A DNA stretch of 6,551 nucleotides from contig JAEZJP010000146.1 of assembly GCA_023415715.1 (NCBI GenBank), forward strand, positions 1 to 6,551, written 5' to 3'. The notes beneath the pieces are model-generated. The model was not told the DNA's origin. It made no database searches and saw only the letters and a list, made by a program, of their open reading frames with translations. This DNA is from Bacillota bacterium (lineage in GTDB: Bacteria; Bacillota; Clostridia; Christensenellales; Aristaeellaceae). This document shows positions 1-5,139 of the stretch, one piece after another. Each line of letters begins with the position of its first letter. Position 1 is the stretch's first letter. The position numbers were made by a program, and so were the translations under genes.

Positions 1-1332
1 GCCTTCGACATGGCACACACGGAAAAAAGCCTGACGGACATCGCGGGAGAATACGGTTTTGATACCTATGATACGTTTTCCCGTGCGTTCCGCAGAGAAA
101 CGGGCGTAGTGCCCAGCCTTTTTCGAAAAGCCAACATCCATGTGGGACGAAAAAGACTCGCGGCAGGCGCCTATGGCCCGGCCATCCTGGCAAATGGGCT
201 TATTCCGTCTGCAAACTGCGATACGGAGGCAGAGACAATGACGAAAGATATGGAAAAGACAGCGGGAAGCTGCATCCTTTATGGGGTTCCGAAAGTGGAA
301 TACACCTACGAAGAATGCACGCCATTTCCTTCCTGCCTGAAAGCCTGCCTGAATTATATGGGTCAGCAGGCAGACTATTCCGGCCTGATGGCGGTAAGCG
401 GTGCGGCGTTTAGGCTGCGCTGGAACATGGACAGATGGGACGGCGGCAACGTAGATATTCAATATGTCTACGAGGACCCGCTGGAAGCCTTCCGGCGTTC
501 CTTTCAGGCAGTGGGACGCAAGGTGCGTATGCTTGAGCGCAAGGGAAGCAATAAAGAGCAATTCAAGGCTTTCATCCGGGATGAAATCGATCATGGCCGG
601 CCGGTAATCGCACTGGGTATTATCGGTCCGCCGGAGGCCTGTATCCTTACCGGATACCTGGACAGCGGAGAGACGCTGCTTGGATGGAACTTTTTCCAGG
701 GCAACCCGGAATTTGACCGTGAGAGGGAAACCCACGAGTGTGGATATTTCATTACCCGCACCTGGTGGGAAAACGGGTGCACTAAGCTTTTAATGGCCAT
801 CGGGGAGGAAGCGGGGGAGACTGCTTCCACCCGGGAGCTGCTTGAAAACGCTGTGGAGGTTTTGACAAAGGAACGGATCGCTATTTGCGATCCCGGCACT
901 TCGGAAAAGCGTGTTTATGCCGGAGGCCAGGCTGCGTATGACGCCTGGGCCGGAGCCATCGGAAACGATCGCGAGTTTCCTGAAAACGCGGTGCTGCCCA
1001 TTTTGTTCGAACGCACCATGTGCCAGACGGATGCCCAGGTGATGGTAGGGGAAGGCCGTTCCCATGCTGCCTGCTGGATTCAGAAGTTGGGGGAAAAGCA
1101 TCCGGAAATCAATGACTTGTGCCAGAAGGCAGCCCAGCAATTCCGGGAAGCAGCGGGCTGTGCAATAGAAATGTACAAGGTCAAAGGCGGTTTCGAGCAA
1201 AATGAGCAAAACATACGCGCCTTGGCCCGGCCAGAGGTTCGTAAGCAAATCGTAGCCCTTATCAAAAAAGCGAAGCATCACGATCAAATGGCCTGTGAGC
1301 ATATCCTTCACATGCTGGAAAGAATCTCATAA
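1..1332 (+). CDS. AraC-type HTH regulator fused to a BtrH/C39-like papain-fold domain (5' truncated)
   Basis: The open frame enters at base 1 (A-F-D before the first Met at base 10) and has no start in the window, so the N-terminus is missing. Counting from that Met, residues 1-40 are the second helix-turn-helix of an AraC/XylS DNA-binding domain: 'LTDIAGEYGFDTYDTFSRAF' followed by 'TGVVPSLFRK' fits the family pattern. A linker (about 41-85) leads to a roughly 350-residue domain. It has a Cys-rich helix start ('CTPFPSCLKACLNYMG', 103-118), 'SGAAF' (130-134), 'GRPVIALGIIGPPEACILTGY' split around 196-216, and 'LLGWNFFQ' (223-230). This order resembles butirosin BtrH N-terminal/C39 peptidase-like domains: a helix carrying the nucleophilic Cys, then the strand before a GY turn. 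No His is seen at the usual place before the GY turn, where 'PPEAC' stands. The remaining 150 residues are mostly helical with 'GGQAAYDAWAGAI' (305-317). From memory this architecture recurs in Firmicutes with unknown function. The domain may sense or process a small molecule, but that is inference. Confidence 0.8.
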   Translation, partial: AFDMAHTEKSLTDIAGEYGFDTYDTFSRAFRRETGVVPSLFRKANIHVGRKRLAAGAYGPAILANGLIPSANCDTEAETMTKDMEKTAGSCILYGVPKVEYTYEECTPFPSCLKACLNYMGQQADYSGLMAVSGAAFRLRWNMDRWDGGNVDIQYVYEDPLEAFRRSFQAVGRKVRMLERKGSNKEQFKAFIRDEIDHGRPVIALGIIGPPEACILTGYLDSGETLLGWNFFQGNPEFDRERETHECGYFITRTWWENGCTKLLMAIGEEAGETASTRELLENAVEVLTKERIAICDPGTSEKRVYAGGQAAYDAWAGAIGNDREFPENAVLPILFERTMCQTDAQVMVGEGRSHAACWIQKLGEKHPEINDLCQKAAQQFREAAGCAIEMYKVKGGFEQNEQNIRALARPEVRKQIVALIKKAKHHDQMACEHILHMLERIS

Positions 1333-1336
1333 GCAT

Positions 1337-1365
1337 TGATGCCGCGGGAAATCCCCGCGGCATCA
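1337..1365 (+). terminator. GC-rich hairpin after the AraC-fusion gene
   Basis: A perfect 12-bp stem (arms 1337-1348 and 1354-1365) encloses a 5-nt loop and starts four bases after the TAA stop at 1330-1332. The tract that follows is T-rich but interrupted (catcattattc), so this is a strong hairpin with an imperfect U-tract. An intrinsic terminator is the likeliest reading. It separates the AraC-fusion gene from the promoter at 1409. Confidence 0.75.
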
Positions 1366-1408
1366 TCATTATTCACTGCCACGTGCTGTGCTTGCACACA
1401 TTCAGTTC

Positions 1409-1437
1409 TTGATAAGAGAACGTATGTTTGCTAAAAT
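1409..1437 (+). promoter_or_regulatory. Near-consensus sigma-A promoter of the small SOS-type gene
   Basis: The -35 element TTGATA (1409-1414) and the -10 element TAAAAT (1432-1437) each match consensus at 5 of 6 positions. They are separated by exactly 17 bp. The -10 is also extended by TGC (1429-1431). Transcription would start near 1443-1446, just before the ribosome binding site at 1454. A LexA-type operator fills most of the spacer. The possible TTG start at 1428 lies inside this promoter and would not be transcribed from it, which supports the ATG at 1470. Confidence 0.75.
1417..1430. promoter_or_regulatory. LexA/DinR operator (Gram-positive SOS box)
   Basis: The 14-mer AGAACGTATGTTTG matches the Bacillus-type SOS box CGAACRNRYGTTYC at every position of the 12-base core GAACRNRYGTTY. 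It misses only the two outermost bases. The site sits between the -35 and -10 and touches the extended -10, so a bound repressor would block RNA polymerase directly. The consensus comes from established knowledge of LexA in Firmicutes. That the site works here is inference from match and position. Confidence 0.72.
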
Positions 1438-1469
1438 ATAAGAAACAATTTGCAGGAGCGGGCAAAAGC

Positions 1470-1721
1470 ATGGTAGGGGATGCGAAGAAGACATATGTAC
1501 GGGTGGAGGCGTGGTTTTCAGAGGATGGCACGGTGCATCCCACCTGCGTTATCTTAAGCGATGGCGCCCGCTATTCCGTTGAAAGTGTGCTGGATATCCG
1601 CCCTGTCGTCAGCCTCCCTGCAAATGCGGCAGGCATGCGGTACACGGTGCGTATTGGCAGCCGTGTGACCTATCTTTATCAGGCTGGCACAAGGTGGTTT
1701 GTGGAGCAAAAGCATTCTTGA
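1470..1721 (+). CDS. Small protein of unknown function, predicted SOS-regulated (83 aa)
   Basis: The start is set at ATG 1470 because AGGAG at 1454-1458 lies 11 nt upstream and the promoter ends at 1437. A longer frame from TTG 1428 would begin inside the promoter. The predicted 83-residue product has no signal peptide or membrane segment and looks like an all-beta domain of alternating strands: 'TYVRVEAWF' (8-16), 'VHPTCVILSDGARYSVESV' (22-40), 'LDIRPV' (41-46), 'MRYTVRIGSRVTYLYQ' (56-71) and 'TRWFVEQ' (74-80). From memory, similar small proteins with an 'RY.V.I...YL....WFVE' ending occur in Clostridia near Y-family polymerase genes. They recall the actinobacterial DUF6504 proteins linked to ImuB-like polymerases, but this resemblance is tentative. 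The LexA box upstream and ogt downstream make a role in DNA damage tolerance plausible. No catalytic motif is visible. Confidence 0.75.
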   Translation: MVGDAKKTYVRVEAWFSEDGTVHPTCVILSDGARYSVESVLDIRPVVSLPANAAGMRYTVRIGSRVTYLYQAGTRWFVEQKHS

Positions 1722-1750
1722 TTTTCAGTTGTTGCCTTTTCTGTTATAAT
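1722..1750 (+). promoter_or_regulatory. Extended -10 promoter of ogt
   Basis: A perfect TATAAT (1745-1750) is preceded by TGT (1742-1744), giving an extended -10. The hexamer 17 bp upstream, TTTTCA (1722-1727), is a weak -35. The promoter begins right after the TGA stop of the small gene (1719-1721). ogt can therefore be transcribed on its own as well as by read-through. No LexA-like GAAC/GTTC dyad is seen at this promoter. Confidence 0.65.
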
Positions 1751-1766
1751 CATATCAGCGTATTAC

Positions 1767-1773
1767 AAAGGAG
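1767..1773 (+). promoter_or_regulatory. Ribosome binding site of ogt
   Basis: AAAGGAG ends 7 nt before ATG 1781. It decides the start against the longer in-frame extension that reaches back into the previous gene. Confidence 0.8.
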
Positions 1774-1780
1774 CATCGCC

Positions 1781-2245
1781 ATGAAGCATGTGTGGGTATA
1801 TGATATGGACTTGGGCCGGATGGCCATCGCTGAAGAAAACGAAAAGATAACGAATCTGTTTTTACCTGGGGATTTTATTCCGCCCGAAATGCGCATGGAG
1901 GAAACGGAAACACTGAAAAAGGCAGCCGTGCAGCTTATGGAATACCTGCAGGGAAAGCGGACGGTTTTCGATGTGCCGCTTAAGCCTAAGGGCACGGCTT
2001 TTCAAAAGCAGGTATGGGAGGCTCTTTTGAAAATACCATATGGAGAAACATCCTCTTACGGGAAGCTGGCCAAAGATATCGGCAAACCTGGCGCAGCGCG
2101 GGCTGTTGGAATGGCCAACAATCGTAATCCTATTCCTGTGATCATCCCCTGCCACAGGGTGATCGGTGCCGACGGCAGCCTCACGGGCTACGGTGGCGGC
2201 TTGCCTATGAAAGAAAAGCTGCTGGCACTGGAAAAAGGGAAGTAG
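1781..2245 (+). CDS. ogt: Methylated-DNA--[protein]-cysteine S-methyltransferase (O6-alkylguanine-DNA alkyltransferase)
   Basis: This cytoplasmic suicide enzyme moves alkyl groups from O6-alkylguanine (and O4-alkylthymine) in DNA onto its own cysteine. The start is ATG 1781 with AAAGGAG at 1767-1773 (7-nt spacing). An in-frame upstream extension would overlap the previous gene and the promoter, so it is rejected. The 154-residue length is normal for single-function Ogt. Residues 1-68 are the divergent N-terminal ribonuclease-like domain and 72-150 the catalytic domain. The active-site motif 'IPCHRVIG' places the acceptor Cys at 124 with His 125. 'GAARAVG' (104-110) holds the arginine finger (Arg107) of the DNA-recognition helix. 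'NPIPVIIPCHRV' carries the Asn-hinge, and 'GYGGGLPMKEKLLALE' (136-151) is the usual C-terminal signature. There is no Ada-type zinc or AraC domain, so it is Ogt rather than Ada. It lies 59 nt after the predicted SOS gene and is followed by a terminator. Confidence 0.95.
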   Translation: MKHVWVYDMDLGRMAIAEENEKITNLFLPGDFIPPEMRMEETETLKKAAVQLMEYLQGKRTVFDVPLKPKGTAFQKQVWEALLKIPYGETSSYGKLAKDIGKPGAARAVGMANNRNPIPVIIPCHRVIGADGSLTGYGGGLPMKEKLLALEKGK

Positions 2246-2249
2246 GAAT

Positions 2250-2287
2250 AAAAGAACGCTTGGATGCAACATCATCCAAGCGCTTTT
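2250..2287. terminator. Bidirectional terminator between ogt and the MATE gene
   Basis: A perfect 10-bp stem (2257-2266 with 2273-2282) around the loop caacat is flanked by AAAAG on the left (2250-2254) and CTTTT on the right (2283-2287). Those flanks can also pair, and they give a U-tract in both directions. The site sits in the 52-nt gap between two convergent genes and should stop transcription from both sides. Confidence 0.85.
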
Positions 2288-2297
2288 CATATTTGGA

Positions 2298-3668
2298 TCA
2301 GAGCACCTTTCCATGCTCCCAGCGGCCGGACCTATACCGTACAAAGAAGGCTGCCGAGCGGGCGACCCAGTCGATCATCATGGCGACCCAAACTCCCATC
2401 ACGCCCATTCCGAAGCTTAGCACCAGCAAATAGCTGAACCCAATGCGGAATATCAGCATGGAAAGGCCGGAAACCACCATGGTGAACCGCACATCCCCCG
2501 CAGCCCGGAGTGCGTTGGGCAGAGCAAAGGAGGAGGGCCAAAAGAAAGTGCAGACAATAGTGTAAACCATAATCAGCTTCCAGACGCTTCCTGCTGTTTC
2601 AGGGCTTAGATCATAGCTATTAATCACATAGGGGCAGGCGACCAGGATCACACCAACCAGCAGCGCCATGGTAATATAGGCAAAGCCCATCAGCTTTTTG
2701 ACATAAAGTTTGGCCTGTCCATATTCCCCGGCGCCTGCGCAGCGGCCCACCACTGTGATCAGCGCCAGCCCCACAGCGGAGCCGGGAATCGTTTGAAACC
2801 CGGACAGATTGCTTGCAACCGCATTGGCGGCGATGGCTACACCGCCAAGAGAGGATACAAGACTTTGCAGCAAAATCTTACCCAGCTGAAACAAGCTGTT
2901 TTCCAATCCATTGGGGATACCTATACCCAAGATCCGCTTTACCATATTTCCATCCCACTCATATTTCCAAAGAGAGGGGATTCGCAGTAATGGGTGATGT
3001 GGATTCCTTAACAAACGCAGCATGATCGCCGATCCGATAATCCTTGCCGATAGCGCGGCTATAGCAGCTCCTGCCACCCCCAGGCGGAAGACATAGATCA
3101 ACAGCGCGTTTCCGATCACATTAAAAAGGTTGATCAGCAGCGTAGTATTCAGAGAAGCCCGAGAATTGCCAACTGCGCGCAGCAGGGCGGAACCTCCGTT
3201 GAAAACGGATAGGAAGGGAAAGCTGAAAATAATAATGAGAAAATATGTCCGGGAATAGTCCATTACGGTCATATTTACATTAGGAAAGACCGCTGACAGC
3301 AGGCTGCGGTAAAACACAAAGGATAGTCCGCTGATCAAAAGAGAAACGGCCAGCATGACATACAATAGCTGCTTTGCTGCCTTACCCGCCATGTTAGGCT
3401 CCCTGCGGCCAAGGTACTGGGCAGTTACCACGGCGCCGCCGGTGGCCAAGGCGGCAAATACGTTGATCAGCAAAATATTGATGCTGTCCACCAGGGAGAT
3501 AGCCGATACGGCGTCTTCGCCCACGGAGGATACCATCATAGAATTGATGATGCTCATGAATACGATAAGCAGCTGCTCCAGGAGCAAGGGAATCATCAGC
3601 CTGCGAAGTTCCTCGCCTGTAAACATCATGGAATGATCATATTTTCGGCTGCCTGAAAATAATCGCAT
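2298..3668 (-). CDS. MATE family multidrug/metabolite efflux transporter
   Basis: This is an integral membrane antiporter of the MATE (MOP superfamily) class, which exports cationic drugs or metabolites using Na+ or H+ gradients. The 456-residue length and about twelve hydrophobic segments fit the family. Two homologous halves are visible. The first (about 24-220) contains 'GGAVVTAQYLGRRE' (77-90) and 'ALLRAVGNSR' (161-170). The second (about 245-445) contains 'VGRCAGAGE' (307-315) and 'NALRAAGDVRFTM' (385-397). These are the paired glycine-rich loop and L-R-a-x-G-d motifs of MatE domains. A hydrophilic loop with 'HHPLLRIPSLWKYEWDG' (224-240) links the halves. The start at 3668 is the first Met of the frame. 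Its upstream AAAGAAGA is a weak ribosome binding site, and the Met pair at residues 14-15 lacks a better one. The gene diverges from the DUF362 gene and converges on ogt. Substrate cannot be told from sequence. Confidence 0.93.
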   Translation of the reverse strand: MRLFSGSRKYDHSMMFTGEELRRLMIPLLLEQLLIVFMSIINSMMVSSVGEDAVSAISLVDSINILLINVFAALATGGAVVTAQYLGRREPNMAGKAAKQLLYVMLAVSLLISGLSFVFYRSLLSAVFPNVNMTVMDYSRTYFLIIIFSFPFLSVFNGGSALLRAVGNSRASLNTTLLINLFNVIGNALLIYVFRLGVAGAAIAALSARIIGSAIMLRLLRNPHHPLLRIPSLWKYEWDGNMVKRILGIGIPNGLENSLFQLGKILLQSLVSSLGGVAIAANAVASNLSGFQTIPGSAVGLALITVVGRCAGAGEYGQAKLYVKKLMGFAYITMALLVGVILVACPYVINSYDLSPETAGSVWKLIMVYTIVCTFFWPSSFALPNALRAAGDVRFTMVVSGLSMLIFRIGFSYLLVLSFGMGVMGVWVAMMIDWVARSAAFFVRYRSGRWEHGKVL

Positions 3669-3681
3669 TAATATTCTTCTT

Positions 3682-3716
3682 TATCAATAAATTGAAGTCT
3701 GCGGAAATATCAATAA
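3682..3716. repeat. Two 9-bp direct repeats in the MATE leader
   Basis: TATCAATAA occurs at 3682-3690 and 3708-3716, 26 bp start to start. On the coding strand of the MATE gene this reads TTATTGATA twice, the nearer copy about 14 nt from the ATG. The copies could be promoter or regulator elements of the exporter gene. No convincing -35/-10 pair for the MATE gene could be fixed by eye. Confidence 0.35.
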
Positions 3717-3773
3717 GTTCTATCAGGATTACCTTGAAAAATCATACGCAAACCAATGAAAGCAGCTTATTTA

Positions 3774-3806
3774 CTTACACCGGTCTTCCTGTAAGATTTT
3801 TGTAAG
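3774..3806. repeat. TGTAAG cluster (one inverted, two direct copies)
   Basis: CTTACA at 3774-3779 is the inverse of TGTAAG at 3790-3795 and 3801-3806. The two direct copies are 11 bp apart, about one helical turn, as expected for sites bound on one face of the DNA. The pair 3774-3779/3790-3795 could also form a 6-bp hairpin with a 10-nt loop. The cluster lies midway in the divergent intergenic region, so a regulator site for the MATE gene, the DUF362 gene or both is possible. Confidence 0.35.
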
Positions 3807-3815
3807 CACCAATTC

Positions 3816-3830
3816 GATTGTATCACAATC
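3816..3830. promoter_or_regulatory. Possible operator, GATTGT-N3-ACAATC dyad
   Basis: A perfect 6-bp inverted repeat with a 3-bp centre lies in the 262-bp region between the divergent MATE and DUF362 genes. Its minus strand contains TACAAT, a possible -10 for the MATE gene, but no good -35 was found at the right distance. A dyad of this size can occur by chance. Confidence 0.3.
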
Positions 3831-3843
3831 TCTGCGCCGTGCA

Positions 3844-3872
3844 TAGCAAGCGGCGGCGAATTGTGCTAAAAT
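3844..3872 (+). promoter_or_regulatory. Extended -10 promoter of the DUF362 gene
   Basis: TAAAAT (3867-3872) is preceded by TGC, giving the same TGCTAAAATA string as the promoter at 1429-1438. The hexamer 17 bp upstream, TAGCAA (3844-3849), is poor, which is common when an extended -10 is present. Transcription would start near 3879, leaving a leader of about 50 nt before GTG 3931. Confidence 0.5.
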
Positions 3873-3918
3873 ACCATAAAGCGGTTGCAGCTTGTAATCA
3901 TGGCATGAATTTGCTTGG

Positions 3919-3923
3919 GGAGG
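3919..3923 (+). promoter_or_regulatory. Ribosome binding site that fixes a GTG start
   Basis: GGAGG (within GGGGAGGAAG, 3917-3926) ends 7 nt before GTG 3931. No ATG is in frame between them, so the strong site supports the GTG start. Confidence 0.75.
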
Positions 3924-3930
3924 AAGACGG

Positions 3931-5115
3931 GTGGAGAAAAAGACAAGTATCGTTTCACTGGTACCATGCGCTGTGTATAATGAAGAAAGTGTGTACCGGG
4001 CAGTAACCCAGGGGATATCGCTGCTGGGCGGAATTGAAAAGTTCGTTTCCAAAGAGGAAAAGATACTTTTAAAGCCCAATTTGCTGGGCAGGGCGGATCC
4101 GGAAAAGGCCGTGACGACACATCCGGCCGTGTTTGGAGCGGTTGGAAGGCTGCTTAGGGATTGCGGATACCCGCATATCGCATTCGGCGATTCTCCAGGC
4201 CCAGGCTCCATCAGCGTATCCAAAGTAGCGGAAGGCTGCGGTATTTTGCAATCAGCCCAAGCGCTTGATATCCCTCTTGCTGATTTTATGCATGGGATCA
4301 AGACTCCCGCACCTGACGGCCTGATATGCAAACATTTTGTGATCGCCGGCGGCGTACTGGAGGCAGAAGCCATTATAAACGTATGCAAGATGAAGACCCA
4401 TGCCCTGGAACGGGTAACAGGTGCAGTGAAAAACCTGTACGGCTGTGTACAAGGGCTTAACAAAGGAGCGGGCCATGCCAAATATCCCGATGCCATACGA
4501 TTTGCCAGGATGGTGGCTGACCTGAACGTACTGCTGAAGCCCCGCCTGCACATCATGGACGGCATAATGGCCATGGAGGGAAACGGTCCTTCCTCCGGCA
4601 CGCCCGTGCAGATGAAGGTTCTTCTCTTCTCCGGCGATCCTGTGGCTTTGGACAGCGTTTTCTGCCGCCTGGTGAACCTTTCGCCTGCATTGGTGCCTAC
4701 CAATGTGGCAGGAGAGCAGGCAGGCATAGGCGTATGGCGGGAGGAGGAAATAGAAATCCTCACGCCAGAGGGGAAAATAAGCTTCCAGCAGGCTGCAGAC
4801 CTGTACGGCAAGGCCAACTTTCAGGTGTTCCGGGGCTCCAGTGCAAAGGGATATGCGCAAAGGCTTTCCAGCCTCATTCCTGCCTTGCGGGAGCGGCCGG
4901 TTGCTGATCCCAAACTATGCATCCGCTGCGGCATGTGCGTGGAAAGCTGCCCTGTGGAGGGAAAGGCGATCTTTCTGGATAAAAAACTGGATAAAGCTCC
5001 CCGGTACGATTACAAAAAGTGTATCAGATGCTATTGTTGCCAGGAAATGTGCCCGGCTAAGGCAATTTCCGTATGGCGGCCAATAAAGCATAAAAAGCAG
5101 GGAGCCGGCGATTAA
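3931..5115 (+). CDS. DUF362 domain protein with two C-terminal [4Fe-4S] ferredoxin motifs
   Basis: Predicted 394-residue cytoplasmic iron-sulfur protein starting at GTG. Residues 5-300 are a DUF362 domain, shown by 'ILLKPNLLG' (45-53), 'GDSPGPGS' (86-93), 'VCKMKTHALERVTGAVKNLYG' split over 151-171, 'MDGIMAMEGNGP' (209-220) and 'GDPVALDSV' (235-243). The C-terminus has two cluster motifs of the CxxCxxCxxxCP type: Cys 330, 333, 336 and 340, then Cys 364, 367, 370 and 374, with an extra Cys at 369. This DUF362-plus-ferredoxin layout is common in anaerobes. The biochemical role is not established, though electron transfer to or from an unknown substrate bound by DUF362 is a fair guess. The gene stands alone. 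It diverges from the MATE gene and converges with the dioxygenase gene, so context gives no pathway. Length and motifs look complete, with no frameshift. A long antisense frame over it is not a gene. Confidence 0.9.
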   Translation: MEKKTSIVSLVPCAVYNEESVYRAVTQGISLLGGIEKFVSKEEKILLKPNLLGRADPEKAVTTHPAVFGAVGRLLRDCGYPHIAFGDSPGPGSISVSKVAEGCGILQSAQALDIPLADFMHGIKTPAPDGLICKHFVIAGGVLEAEAIINVCKMKTHALERVTGAVKNLYGCVQGLNKGAGHAKYPDAIRFARMVADLNVLLKPRLHIMDGIMAMEGNGPSSGTPVQMKVLLFSGDPVALDSVFCRLVNLSPALVPTNVAGEQAGIGVWREEEIEILTPEGKISFQQAADLYGKANFQVFRGSSAKGYAQRLSSLIPALRERPVADPKLCIRCGMCVESCPVEGKAIFLDKKLDKAPRYDYKKCIRCYCCQEMCPAKAISVWRPIKHKKQGAGD

Positions 5116-5124
5116 GCCGCTCCC
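5100..5124. terminator. Hairpin between the convergent DUF362 and dioxygenase genes
   Basis: GGGAGC (5100-5105) pairs with GCTCCC (5119-5124). After a bulged C, GGC (5107-5109) pairs with GCC (5116-5118) around the loop gattaa. The hairpin spans the TAA stop of the DUF362 gene (5113-5115). Its plus-strand tail (ttaagtaac) is poor in T, while on the minus strand ctgctttttatgc follows. It therefore looks better as a terminator for the dioxygenase gene than for the DUF362 gene. Confidence 0.6.
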
Positions 5125-5139
5125 TTAAGTAACAACATC

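Noticed and set aside
790..1311. 173-codon minus-strand open frame inside the AraC-fusion gene
   Set aside because: Antisense to a continuous coding frame that extends past the window edge. No motif and no start signal were seen.
1387..1398. Palindrome TGTGCTTGCACA upstream of the SOS promoter
   Set aside because: Five-bp arms are expected often by chance, and nothing else supports an operator here.
1428..1469. N-terminal extension of the small protein from TTG 1428
   Set aside because: The TTG lies inside the promoter (extended -10 at 1429-1437), upstream of the likely transcription start, while ATG 1470 has a proper ribosome binding site.
1862..2344. 160-codon minus-strand open frame across ogt and the terminator
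   Set aside because: It runs through the intrinsic terminator and is antisense to a confident ogt.
3771..4817. 348-codon minus-strand open frame over the DUF362 gene
   Set aside because: It is antisense to a gene with clear DUF362 and ferredoxin motifs. Its product is Ser/Pro/Thr-rich with no recognisable domain, and there is no ribosome binding site. It is a shadow frame.
4252..4860. 202-codon minus-strand open frame inside the DUF362 gene
   Set aside because: Another antisense shadow with His/Cys/Tyr-rich low-complexity composition and no family resemblance.
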